Source: Clostridium brassicae (GTDB taxonomy: Bacteria > Bacillota > Clostridia > Clostridiales > Clostridiaceae). Taken from it: a stretch of DNA of 64,000 nucleotides. The translations under genes were made by a program, and so were the position numbers. Positions 1 through 8,055 of this stretch are shown here, piece after piece. Where the stretch lies: assembly GCF_026738875.1 (NCBI RefSeq), contig NZ_JAPQFJ010000001.1:62001-126000 (forward strand). The letters are read 5' to 3'. Each line of letters begins with the position of its first letter. Position 1 is the first letter of the stretch. The notes beneath the pieces were generated by a model. It was not told the origin of the DNA and did not search any database. It saw nothing but the letters and a program-made list of their open reading frames with translations.

Positions 1-123
1 GTTAATGTAAGTGGGGATGCAACCGCAACTGTAATTATGGCTAATTTAGAAAAAGAATTAGATTTAGATGTATATAATCAGAAGTATATATGTGAAGAAA
101 AATGTGTTTTAGATGCTGAATAA
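1..123 (+). CDS. Dicarboxylate/amino acid:cation symporter, C-terminal fragment
   Basis: Only the last 40 codons are in the window; the 5' part lies to the left. The visible start, VNVSGDATATVIMA, matches the conserved segment near the last transmembrane helix of DAACS symporters (GltP/DctA family), where the NVxGD residues help bind substrate and Na+. The remaining tail is hydrophilic and acidic, as expected for a cytoplasmic C-terminus. The substrate (glutamate/aspartate or a C4-dicarboxylate) cannot be told from this fragment. A terminator follows, so the gene is not read through into the purine operon. Confidence 0.85.
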   Translation, partial: VNVSGDATATVIMANLEKELDLDVYNQKYICEEKCVLDAE

Positions 124-183
124 AGCTGCAATGCAACTTTATTGAGTAACTAGTTTCTAATAATTATAAATACTATAGAATAG

Positions 184-224
184 GCAGTTGATGAACAAAA
201 AAATCATCAGTTGCTTATTTTTTA
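184..224 (+). terminator. Rho-independent terminator after the symporter gene
   Basis: An 11-bp stem (184-194 with 204-214, including two G-U pairs) is followed by a T-rich run. Confidence 0.75.
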
Positions 225-332
225 TTTAAGAAGCTGGTTTTGAAGATTTTATTTCATATTTTTCAAAATTTTAGTCGTTAATCATAGGAAAGCGGTATGG
301 TAGTTACTAAATAAAAGTTTTTTAATTTGATA

Positions 333-361
333 TTGATTTTTCTGTCTATTTGATTTAATAT
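333..361 (+). promoter_or_regulatory. Probable sigma-A promoter of the purine-salvage operon
   Basis: TTGATT (333-338) and TAATAT (356-361) are separated by exactly 17 bases. The predicted start near 368 places the PurR-like sites and the riboswitch inside the leader. Confidence 0.5.
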
Positions 362-375
362 ATACATATAACAAA

Positions 376-420
376 AATAAACGAATAATATATAAAAAGT
401 GATTAAAAATGTTCGTAAAA
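376..420 (+). promoter_or_regulatory. Putative PurR operator (inverted PurBox pair)
   Basis: ACGAA at 381-385 and TTCGT at 412-416 form inverted half sites 26 bases apart. The right box read on the minus strand, TTTTACGAACATTT, resembles the Firmicute PurBox. A second pair with exactly the same spacing lies before carAB. In Bacillus subtilis xpt is under both PurR and a guanine riboswitch, which supports this reading. No purR gene is in the window. Confidence 0.5.
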
Positions 421-496
421 TTACTCGTATATGTTTAGTAATATGGACTAAACGTTTCTACCAAACGGCCTTAAACTGTTTGACTACGGGTGTTTA
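415..496 (+). ncRNA. Purine (guanine-class) riboswitch aptamer
   Basis: The conserved blocks appear in order: CTCGTATA (P1/J1-2), ATATGG, GTTTCTACC, CCTTAAA and GACTACGGGTG. P1 forms between ACTCGTA (423-429) and TACGGGT. The specificity base in GACTACG is C, as in guanine/hypoxanthine aptamers; adenine aptamers have T (GATTA). Guanine-dependent switching of a guanine-salvage operon fits the genes downstream. The terminator lies about 140 bases further on, unusually far for this class. Confidence 0.93.
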
Positions 497-632
497 TATT
501 AAATTTTACACGTTAATTTTTTATAAGTGATATAACAATACTTTAGTATATTAGCAATGAAGTATATATTTTTGCTATATGATTAAAGTGTTAATTATAT
601 TAATTTCTTATATTAAAGGTGTTAAATGATAT

Positions 633-669
633 AGACTCCCTAGTTGTGTACTAGGGAGCTTTCTTTTTT
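633..669 (+). terminator. Leader terminator, expression platform of the guanine riboswitch
   Basis: A 9-bp G/C-rich stem, CTCCCTAGT (636-644) with ACTAGGGAG (650-658), is followed by a T run and sits 33 bases before xpt. Position and form fit the OFF state of the riboswitch. I could not identify the antiterminator with confidence. Confidence 0.8.
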
Positions 670-701
670 GATAATTAGATTTTAATATAGGGGGGAAATA
701 T

Positions 702-1274
702 ATGGAACTATTAAAAAATAGAATTACTAAAGATGGCAAGGTTATAGGCAGTGATGTTTTAAAAGTAGATAGTTTTTTGAATCACCAGATAGATGTGAAA
801 TTATTCAAAGAGATAGGTAAAGAATTTAAGAAAAGATTTGATAAAAAAGAAATAACAAAGATTTTAACCATAGAGTCTTCGGGAATAGGAATTGCATGTA
901 TTACTGCACAATATTTTGATGTGCCTGTAGTATTTGCAAAAAAGCATGCAGGTACTAATATGGATAAAGATAGTTTTCAGTCAGAAGTTTTTTCATTTAC
1001 CAAAGGTAAATCCTATAATGTCAGAGTTTCTAAAAAGTATATACTACCAGAAGATAAGGTTTTGATAATTGATGATTTTCTTGCTAATGCTAATGCTGCA
1101 TCAGGTTTAATAGACATTATAAATCAAGCTGATGCAAAAGTTGTTGGAGTAGGTATTGTTATAGAAAAAGGATTTCAACAAGGTAGAAAAATTATTGAAG
1201 ATCAAAATATTCAATTAGAATCTTTAGCCATTATAGAATCAATGAGAGATGGAAAGATAGTTTTTAAAAATTAG
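702..1274 (+). CDS. xpt: Xanthine phosphoribosyltransferase
   Basis: Transfers phosphoribosyl from PRPP to xanthine (and more weakly guanine) in the cytoplasm, salvaging the base as XMP. The 190-residue length is typical of Xpt. The PRPP-binding loop [17 protein letters not shown] is at residues 120-136, with the two acidic residues before the loop. The start follows a GGGGGGAA ribosome binding site at 691-698. It is the first gene after the guanine riboswitch, the usual arrangement for xpt in Firmicutes, and guaD starts 11 bases after its stop. Confidence 0.95.
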   Translation: MELLKNRITKDGKVIGSDVLKVDSFLNHQIDVKLFKEIGKEFKKRFDKKEITKILTIESSGIGIACITAQYFDVPVVFAKKHAGTNMDKDSFQSEVFSFTKGKSYNVRVSKKYILPEDKVLIIDDFLANANAASGLIDIINQADAKVVGVGIVIEKGFQQGRKIIEDQNIQLESLAIIESMRDGKIVFKN

Positions 1275-1285
1275 GGGATGCGTAT

Positions 1286-2563
1286 ATGATTAGTACTGTT
1301 GTTTATAGAGGAAATATAATATTTACTAAAAGTTCTGAGAAATTCACAGTTATAGAAAACGGATATATATTTGTTAAGAATGGAAAAGTGGATAAGATAA
1401 AATCTGAACTTTCAAAAGAAGATGAAGTTTATGAAATTATAGATTATAAAGATAAGTTAATTATACCAGGATTTATTGATTTACATTTACATGCACCTCA
1501 ATATGCTAATTTAGGATTAGGAATGGACAAGCAATTATTAGAATGGTTAGATGAGTATGCTTTTCCAGAAGAATCAAAGTTTAAAGATTTAATGTATACT
1601 GAAAAAGTGTACAAAAAAGTGGTTAAAGAATTATGGAGATGTGGAACTACAAGATCGGTTGTATTTGGAAGTGTACATAAAGATGCAACTAAAATACTTA
1701 TGGATTTATTCATAAAATCTGGGCTTGGAGCGTTTGTAGGAAAGGTTAATATGGATAGAAATTCTCCAGATTATATAATAGAAGATACACAAAAGTCTAT
1801 AAATGATACAGAAGAAATTGTATGTGAATATAGTAATAAGTCAAGATTAGTTAAACCAATTATAACCCCACGATTTGTCCCAAGTTGTTCTTCTCAAGTT
1901 ATGCAAGGAATTGGCGCGATAGCTAAAAAATATAATATTCCTGTGCAATCTCACTTGTCTGAAAATATATCTGAAATTCAATGGGTAAAAGAATTACATC
2001 CTGAATGTAAAGAGTATGGTAATGTATACAATAAATTCGGATTATTCGGTGAAGTTCCAACAATTATGGCTCATTGTATATATAGTTCAGAAAGAGAAAT
2101 GAATTTAATAAAAAATAACGGAGTTATTGCAGTACATTGTCCTACTTCTAATTTAAATGTTGCAACTGGAATTATGCCTGTAAGAAAGTTTATGGAAAAA
2201 GGTATAACAGTTGGATTAGGATGTGATATTAGCGGTGGTCACAAAATTTCTATACCTAATGTTATGGTAGCAGCAGTACAGATGTCTAAGATGAAGTGGC
2301 TTGAATCAGATAAAACATATAAACCTTTAACAACAGCAGAAGTTTTTTATATGGGAACTAAAGCCGGAGGAAAATTTTTTGGAAAAGTTGGAAGTTTCGA
2401 AGAAGGATATGAATTTGATGCATTAATTATAGATGATAGTAGCTTAGGTGATTTAGATAGGACTATTGAAGAAAGACTACAAAGATATATTTACATAGGA
2501 GATGATAGGAACATAGTCGAAAGATATGTAGCTGGACAAAAAATATCAGAACCTAAATTTTAA
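1286..2563 (+). CDS. guaD: Guanine deaminase (amidohydrolase family)
   Basis: Hydrolyses guanine to xanthine and ammonia, supplying the substrate of the preceding Xpt. It is a 425-residue metallo-amidohydrolase with the zinc-binding HxH (His67, His69 in DLHLHAP), the QSHLSE motif (His223), AHCIY (His263) and the metal Asp in GCDISGG (Asp314). LLEWLDEYAFPEE is characteristic of the long GuaD class. Coupling to xpt, the guanine riboswitch and a nucleoside-type ABC importer supports guanine rather than another purine or a chlorotriazine substrate. Confidence 0.93.
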   Translation: MISTVVYRGNIIFTKSSEKFTVIENGYIFVKNGKVDKIKSELSKEDEVYEIIDYKDKLIIPGFIDLHLHAPQYANLGLGMDKQLLEWLDEYAFPEESKFKDLMYTEKVYKKVVKELWRCGTTRSVVFGSVHKDATKILMDLFIKSGLGAFVGKVNMDRNSPDYIIEDTQKSINDTEEIVCEYSNKSRLVKPIITPRFVPSCSSQVMQGIGAIAKKYNIPVQSHLSENISEIQWVKELHPECKEYGNVYNKFGLFGEVPTIMAHCIYSSEREMNLIKNNGVIAVHCPTSNLNVATGIMPVRKFMEKGITVGLGCDISGGHKISIPNVMVAAVQMSKMKWLESDKTYKPLTTAEVFYMGTKAGGKFFGKVGSFEEGYEFDALIIDDSSLGDLDRTIEERLQRYIYIGDDRNIVERYVAGQKISEPKF

Positions 2564-2685
2564 AAGTTAATATGCGAATGAAAAGTGCTTGTAATTAAAG
2601 GGAATTAGGAGTGCCAAAATCAGTCCTAAAAATTTCCTTAAGTATACATAATTATAAAAAACTAAAATTATGGAGGAGAAAATTT

Positions 2686-3798
2686 ATGAAAAAAATTATG
2701 GCTTTAATGTTGATGTTAGTTATGTCACTAAGTGTTTTTTTAGTTGGCTGTTCTTCGGAGGGAGACAAAAAAGCAGATTCAAAACAAAGCACAGAGTCTA
2801 ATAAGAAGATAAAAGTAGGATTTATTTATGTAGGACCTGTAGGTGATGAGGGATATACATATTCACATGACCAAGGAAGAAAATATTTAGAAGAGAAATT
2901 AAAAGTAACTACTATATTTAAAGAATCAGTTAAAGAAGATACTGCTGAAGTTCAAAAGGTTATAGAAAATATGGTTGATGAAGGTTGTAATGTTATAGTA
3001 GGAACTAGCTTTGGATTCATGGATGGAATGGCTAAATCAGCTAAGGAACATCCAGATGTTAAGTTCTTACACTGTTCAGGATATATGTCTGATGAAAATA
3101 TGTCTAACTATTTTGGAAGAATGTATCAAGCAAGATATTTATCAGGTATAGTTGCTGGTATGAAAACAAAAAGTAATACTATAGGATTTGTAGGAGCTCA
3201 TGAAATACCAGAAGTAGTTAGAGCTGTAAATGCATTTACATTAGGAGTTCGTTCGGTAAATCCTAAAGCTGTTGTTAAAGTTAAATGGACAAATACTTGG
3301 TATGATCCTGCTAAGGAAAAAGAAGCTGCAAAAGCTCTTTTAGATGAAGGTGCAGATGTTATTGCTCAGCATCAAGACACTGCAGGACCACAACAAGCAG
3401 CGGAAGAAAAAGCAGCATTTTCAATTGGATATAATACAAACATGGAAAAGAAAGCACCAAAGGCTTATATGACATCAGCAGTATGGAACTGGGGACCATA
3501 TTATGTGAAACAAGTACAAGCTGTAATGGATGGAACTTGGAAATCTGAGAGCTATTGGGGTGGGTTACAAGATGGAATAATAGATCTTGCTCCGCTTACA
3601 AAAAATGCACCACAAGGAGCAGAAGAAAAAATTAAAAAGGCTAAAGAAGATATAATTTCTGGAAAAAATAAAATATTTGTTGGACCTATAAAAGATAACA
3701 AGGGTCAAGAAAAAGTAGCAAAAGATAAAGTTATGACTGATGAAGAATTGTTAAAGTTTAATTGGTTTGTAGAAGGAGTTCAGAATGGTGGAAAATAA
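2686..3798 (+). CDS. BMP family ABC transporter substrate-binding lipoprotein
   Basis: An extracytoplasmic, lipid-anchored binding protein of the BMP/PnrA family, which binds purine nucleosides or nucleobases and delivers them to the ABC importer encoded next. The start used is ATG 2686, preceded by GGAGGAG at 2672-2678. A GTG 25 codons upstream would extend the frame but would bury the signal peptide. The mature protein starts at Cys22 in the lipobox LVGC, giving a 370-residue precursor. A guanine-responsive operon suggests guanine, guanosine or a related purine as ligand. Its 3' end overlaps the ATPase gene by 14 bases. Confidence 0.9.
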   Translation: MKKIMALMLMLVMSLSVFLVGCSSEGDKKADSKQSTESNKKIKVGFIYVGPVGDEGYTYSHDQGRKYLEEKLKVTTIFKESVKEDTAEVQKVIENMVDEGCNVIVGTSFGFMDGMAKSAKEHPDVKFLHCSGYMSDENMSNYFGRMYQARYLSGIVAGMKTKSNTIGFVGAHEIPEVVRAVNAFTLGVRSVNPKAVVKVKWTNTWYDPAKEKEAAKALLDEGADVIAQHQDTAGPQQAAEEKAAFSIGYNTNMEKKAPKAYMTSAVWNWGPYYVKQVQAVMDGTWKSESYWGGLQDGIIDLAPLTKNAPQGAEEKIKKAKEDIISGKNKIFVGPIKDNKGQEKVAKDKVMTDEELLKFNWFVEGVQNGGK

Positions 3799-5317
3799 AA
3801 TTCCTTACATTGAAATGAAAAATATAACAAAACAATTTGGTAAGGTAGTCGCTAACAATAATATTAATCTAAAAGTGTATGGAGGGGAAGTTCATGCTCT
3901 TTTAGGAGAAAATGGAGCTGGGAAAAGTACATTAATGAACATGCTATCAGGAGTTTATACTCCTGATAGCGGTTCTATCTTAATTCATGGAGAAGAAGCT
4001 AATTTTGATTCACCAAAGGATGCTATAGCTGCTGGTATTGGAATGATATACCAACATTTTAAGTTAGTGGAGAATATGACTGCTGAAGAAAATATTATTT
4101 TAGGTCAAAAGGGCGGATTGTTTTTAAATAAAAAGAGAAGTTTAGAAAAAATAGAAAAATTAAAAGAAAAGTTTGGATTAGAAATTAATTTAGAAAAAAA
4201 TGTGCACGAAATGTCTGTAGGTGAGAAGCAAAACCTTGAGATATTGAAAGTTTTATATAGAGGAGCAAATATTCTTATATTAGATGAACCTACTGCTGTG
4301 TTTACACCTCAAGAAAGTGAGAGACTCTTTAAAATAGTTGAGAAAATGAAAAAAGAGGGATGTGCTGTTATATTTATTACTCATAAAATGGATGAGGTAA
4401 TGAATACTGCTGATAGAATAACTGTACTTAGAAAAGGTGAAAGTATAACTACTTTAAATAAAATTGATACAAACCCTAAAGAACTTACAGAATTGATGGT
4501 TGGAAAATCTGTAGATTTATCTATAAAAAATGTTGAAATAGAAACAGGAGAGGAACTTTTAAAAGTAAATAATTTAAAAGTTTTAAATGAGGAAAGAATT
4601 GAAGTACTAAAAAATATTAGTTTTTCAATAAAAACAGGTGAAATTTTGGGAGTTGCAGGAATAGCTGGAAGTGGACAAAAAGAGTTATGTGAGGCTATAG
4701 CTGGTCTTCAAAAGGTTGAAGATGGAGAAATAATTTTTGATGGAGAAAATATAGTTGGAAGGACAAGCAGAGAAATTATTAGAAGAGGTATAAGTATGAG
4801 TTTTATACCTGAAGATAGATTGGGTATGGGGCTAGTTGGATCTATGGATATGGTTGATAATTTACTTTTAAAGAATTATCAAAATTCTAAAGGAATGTTT
4901 ATTAATAGGAAACCAATTGAAGAAAAAGCAACAAAAATGGTGGAGAAGCTTGAAATAAAAACTCCTAATGTTCATTATCCGATCAGATATTTGTCAGGAG
5001 GAAATATTCAAAAAATACTTTTAGGAAGAGAGCTAAGTTTATATCCTAAGCTTTTAATAATGGCTTATCCTGTAAGGGGATTAGATGTAAATACATGCTA
5101 TACAATATATGATTTGATAAATGAAGAAAAAGCTAAAGGTAACTCAGTTATTTATATTGGAGAAGACTTGGATGTTCTTTTAAAGCTATGTGATAGAATC
5201 ATGGTTATATGTAATGGAGAGATTACTGGGGTTTTGAATACAAATGGTCTAACAAAAGAAGAAGTGGGTAGCCTAATGATGGGTAATAAAGAAAGGGAGG
5301 ATGTAGCTAATGTTTAG
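3785..5317 (+). CDS. BMP-linked ABC importer ATP-binding protein (two fused ATPase domains)
   Basis: Powers purine/nucleoside import. The 510 residues form two ABC domains. The first has Walker A GENGAGKS (41-48), a degenerate signature SVGEKQN and Walker B LILDEPTAVF. The second has the typical degenerate P-loop GIAGSGQ, the signature LSGGN and an odd Walker B region, LLIMAYPVRGLD, where relatives usually read QPTRGLD. Tandem domains of this kind are typical of the YufO/NupO and RbsA-like class. The start is supported by AAGGAG eight bases upstream and overlaps the binding-protein gene. Confidence 0.92.
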   Translation: MVENKIPYIEMKNITKQFGKVVANNNINLKVYGGEVHALLGENGAGKSTLMNMLSGVYTPDSGSILIHGEEANFDSPKDAIAAGIGMIYQHFKLVENMTAEENIILGQKGGLFLNKKRSLEKIEKLKEKFGLEINLEKNVHEMSVGEKQNLEILKVLYRGANILILDEPTAVFTPQESERLFKIVEKMKKEGCAVIFITHKMDEVMNTADRITVLRKGESITTLNKIDTNPKELTELMVGKSVDLSIKNVEIETGEELLKVNNLKVLNEERIEVLKNISFSIKTGEILGVAGIAGSGQKELCEAIAGLQKVEDGEIIFDGENIVGRTSREIIRRGISMSFIPEDRLGMGLVGSMDMVDNLLLKNYQNSKGMFINRKPIEEKATKMVEKLEIKTPNVHYPIRYLSGGNIQKILLGRELSLYPKLLIMAYPVRGLDVNTCYTIYDLINEEKAKGNSVIYIGEDLDVLLKLCDRIMVICNGEITGVLNTNGLTKEEVGSLMMGNKEREDVANV

Positions 5318-6413
5318 AGTTATAAAAAGAAGTGAAATAACAAGATCAAACACAATAAAGATAAGAACTATAGCTATAATTCTTGCCCTATTGGTAGTTG
5401 GAATTTTTATTTTAGTATTAGGATTAAATCCCTTAAGGGTTTATAGTTCGATGATAAAAGGAGCTTTTGGATCTGATTATAAAATCAGACAAACTATAAT
5501 AAAAGCTGTGCCTCTTTTAATAACTGCATTAGGGATTTCAGTTGCTTTTAAAATGCAATTTTGGAATATAGGAGGAGAAGGGCAAATAATGATGGGAGCA
5601 TTTGTGGCGTCTTTTTTTGCACTTAATTTTCAGAATCTTCCTAAGCCGGTTTTACTTTTAGTAATGGCTATTGCTGGAATTATAGGAGGCGGAGTTTGGG
5701 CTTTTATACCTGCATTTTTTAAGTCGAAATGGGGTACTAATGAAACAATTTTAACATTAATGATGAATTACATAGCTATTAAGTGGGTAGCTTATTTACA
5801 ATATGACCTATGGAAGGATTCAAAGGCAATGGGTTTTCCTAAGATACCTAATTTTTCGGAAAATGCTATACTTCCTAAGTTTTTAGGTGTTCACATAGGT
5901 TGGATTATTGCTATTATTCTTGTTGTTTTAATGTATATTTTTATGAATTATACTAAAAAAGGATATGAAATTAGTGTTTTGGGAGAAAGTGAGAAAACTG
6001 CTTTATATGCTGGCATCAACATTAAAGGGACAATAATAAGTGCAGTATTTTTAAGTGGTGGATTATGTGGATTAGTAGGAATGATTCAGGCATCGGCTGT
6101 TAGTAATACTCTTTCTGTAGAAGTTTCAGGAGGAGTAGGATATACAGCTATAATTGTAGCGTGGTTAGCTTCTTTAAGTGCACCTTTAATTATGGTGGTT
6201 TCTGTGCTTTTTGCAGCTCTTCTTCAAGGTGGACTATATATACAGACAGCATTTGGCATACCAGAAGCTGCTGCATTAGTATTACAAAGTATGATACTGT
6301 TCTTCGTATTAGGTAGTGAATTTTTTATAAAATATAAAGTTTTTTTAAAAAGAAATTCCAAAAAATCAATAAAAAATCAAGAAAGTCTATGCAAATTAAA
6401 GGAGGCGAATTAA
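5310..6413 (+). CDS. BMP-linked ABC transporter permease 1
   Basis: Inner-membrane permease of the purine/nucleoside importer (branched-chain/CUT2-like permease fold). It has 367 residues with about eight to ten hydrophobic segments starting near residue 20, and the family motifs GGEGQIMMGAF and GTNETILTLMMNYIA. It overlaps the ATPase gene by 8 bases and abuts the second permease, so the two are translated as a coupled pair. It resembles YufP/NupP; the longer, charged C-terminal tail fits that partner of the pair. Confidence 0.9.
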   Translation: MFRVIKRSEITRSNTIKIRTIAIILALLVVGIFILVLGLNPLRVYSSMIKGAFGSDYKIRQTIIKAVPLLITALGISVAFKMQFWNIGGEGQIMMGAFVASFFALNFQNLPKPVLLLVMAIAGIIGGGVWAFIPAFFKSKWGTNETILTLMMNYIAIKWVAYLQYDLWKDSKAMGFPKIPNFSENAILPKFLGVHIGWIIAIILVVLMYIFMNYTKKGYEISVLGESEKTALYAGINIKGTIISAVFLSGGLCGLVGMIQASAVSNTLSVEVSGGVGYTAIIVAWLASLSAPLIMVVSVLFAALLQGGLYIQTAFGIPEAAALVLQSMILFFVLGSEFFIKYKVFLKRNSKKSIKNQESLCKLKEAN

Positions 6414-7349
6414 ATGGATTCATTAACAGCATTTTTAAGTGCAGCAATTGTTGCGGGAACGCCTCTTTTATTAGCTACTTTAGGAGAAATAATTACAGAA
6501 AAAAGTGGGAATCTCAACCTTGGAGTTGAGGGAATGATGCTTCTTGGGGCTGTGTTTGGATTTATGACAGGACTTAAAACAGGTAATCCAGTTTTAGCTA
6601 TGATATCAGCAGCTATTGCTGGAGCGTTTGGGGCTTTGATATATGCATTTCTTACAATAAGCCTAAAAGCAAATCAAGTTGTTTCAGGGCTTGCTCTAAC
6701 TATATTTGGGACAGGTGTATCTAGTTTGATTGGAAAAAGTTTGATAGGGCAAACAGCGCCTGAAACTGTAAAAAGTTTTTTTGTACCTTTTGCTATACCT
6801 ATTCTTAGTAAGATTCCTTTTATAGGTTCAGTATTTTTTACTCAAGATTCATTTGTGTATATAGGATATATAATTACAGTTATTCTAGGTATATATATAT
6901 ATAATACTAGAAGTGGACTGAATTTAAGAGCTATAGGTGAGAACCCAGCTTGTGCAGATGCAGCTAGTATAAATGTAAATTTATACAAGTATTTAAATAT
7001 ATTGTTAGGAGGAGCTTTATGTGGGTTAGGAGGAGCATATCTATCACTAGTTTATATTCCTGCATGGCAAGATAATGTTACAGCAGGAAGAGGATGGATA
7101 GCAGTTGCTCTTGTAATATTTGCTTCTTGGAATCCTTATAAAGCTATAGTAGGTTCATATTTATTTGGTGGATTGGATATAGCAGGATTTAGATTTGAGG
7201 CTTTAACGGCACATGTATCACAATATTTAATAGATATGCTTCCTTATATTGTAACAATAGTTGTATTAGTTGTTGTTTCTATGAGGAAAAATAAAAAGAA
7301 TGCACCACCTTCTTTCTTAGGAAATCCATATTTTAGGGAAGAAAGATAA
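6414..7349 (+). CDS. BMP-linked ABC transporter permease 2
   Basis: Second permease of the purine/nucleoside importer, 311 residues, nearly all hydrophobic. It carries the family motifs EKSGNLNLGVEGMM and RAIGENPACADAASI. The ATG follows the stop of permease 1 with no gap, and its ribosome binding site AGGAGGCG lies inside the end of that gene. It resembles YufQ/NupQ. It is the last gene of the riboswitch-controlled operon; no clear terminator is visible in the 50 bases before the sigma-54 promoter. Confidence 0.9.
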   Translation: MDSLTAFLSAAIVAGTPLLLATLGEIITEKSGNLNLGVEGMMLLGAVFGFMTGLKTGNPVLAMISAAIAGAFGALIYAFLTISLKANQVVSGLALTIFGTGVSSLIGKSLIGQTAPETVKSFFVPFAIPILSKIPFIGSVFFTQDSFVYIGYIITVILGIYIYNTRSGLNLRAIGENPACADAASINVNLYKYLNILLGGALCGLGGAYLSLVYIPAWQDNVTAGRGWIAVALVIFASWNPYKAIVGSYLFGGLDIAGFRFEALTAHVSQYLIDMLPYIVTIVVLVVVSMRKNKKNAPPSFLGNPYFREER

Positions 7350-7397
7350 AAGGTTATAGATCAATTATATTTTATAATAACTATTTACAAGTGGGAT

Positions 7398-7413
7398 TGG
7401 CATGAATTATGCG
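7398..7413 (+). promoter_or_regulatory. Sigma-54 (-24/-12) promoter before the MaoC-type hydratase
   Basis: TGGCATGAATTATGCG has the -24 GG (7399-7400) and -12 GC (7411-7412) exactly ten bases apart, as sigma-54 promoters require. The first seven bases, TGGCATG, are identical to those of the site at 10054. A start near 7424 would leave a leader of about 60 bases. The sigma-54 activator gene lies immediately downstream. Confidence 0.65.
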
Positions 7414-7486
7414 TACTGGTAAGGCATAAGGCTATCTTATAAAATGTAATTAAATAATAAAAAATTAAAAGGTGGGTGCATTTAAT

Positions 7487-7909
7487 ATGACAGGAAAAAC
7501 TATTGATCAAATTAAAATGGGTGACAAGGCATCATTTACAAAAACTATGTCAGAAACTGATGTGTATTTATTTGCTGGTATTTCAGGAGACCTAAACCCT
7601 GCACATGTAAATCAGGTTGAATCAGAAAAAACAATGTTTAAAGGGAGAATTTGTCATGGAATGTTAGTGTCAAGTTTAATATCAACTGTATTAGGAATGT
7701 ATCTTCCAGGACCAGGGACAATATATATGAGCCAAGAAGTAAAATTTTTAGCTCCAGTAAGAATGGGTGACACTGTAACGGCTACAGCTGAAGTTATAGA
7801 AAGAAATGAACAAAAAAATAGATTAGTACTTAAAACTACTGTTACTAATCAAGACGGAAAAGTTGTTATAGATGGACAAGCAATGGTAATGCCACCTAAA
7901 GCAAAATAA
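7487..7909 (+). CDS. MaoC-like (R)-specific enoyl-CoA hydratase
   Basis: A 140-residue single hot-dog protein of the hydratase-2 type, which interconverts trans-2-enoyl-CoA and (R)-3-hydroxyacyl-CoA. The catalytic motif FAGISGDLNPAH supplies Asp35 and His40 (with Asn37), followed by FKGRICHGML, typical of PhaJ-like hydratases. I chose ATG 7487 because AAGGTGG lies about 12 bases upstream; the GTG at 7472 overlaps that site. It stands alone between its own sigma-54 promoter and a strong terminator. Next to a CoA-transferase and GntP permeases, crotonyl-CoA/(R)-3-hydroxybutyryl-CoA is the likeliest substrate pair (inference). Confidence 0.85.
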   Translation: MTGKTIDQIKMGDKASFTKTMSETDVYLFAGISGDLNPAHVNQVESEKTMFKGRICHGMLVSSLISTVLGMYLPGPGTIYMSQEVKFLAPVRMGDTVTATAEVIERNEQKNRLVLKTTVTNQDGKVVIDGQAMVMPPKAK

Positions 7910-7923
7910 AGGTCGTCTATAAG

Positions 7924-7959
7924 TAAAACCTGTAGAATAGTAAATTCTACAGGTTTTTT
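7924..7959 (+). terminator. Rho-independent terminator after the hydratase gene
   Basis: A 12-bp stem, AACCTGTAGAAT paired with ATTCTACAGGTT, is followed by six T residues. Confidence 0.92.
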
Positions 7960-8055
7960 AGTTATTTAAATATTTAAAAGTGCCTGATGACTTGCATTAT
8001 ATTAACTGGTAAAATATAAGATATAATAATGTATTTATAAAAGGAGTATGAATAC

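Noticed and set aside
2611-2685. Extended N-terminus of the BMP lipoprotein from a GTG
   Set aside because: It would precede the signal peptide and ignore the good GGAGGAG before ATG 2686.
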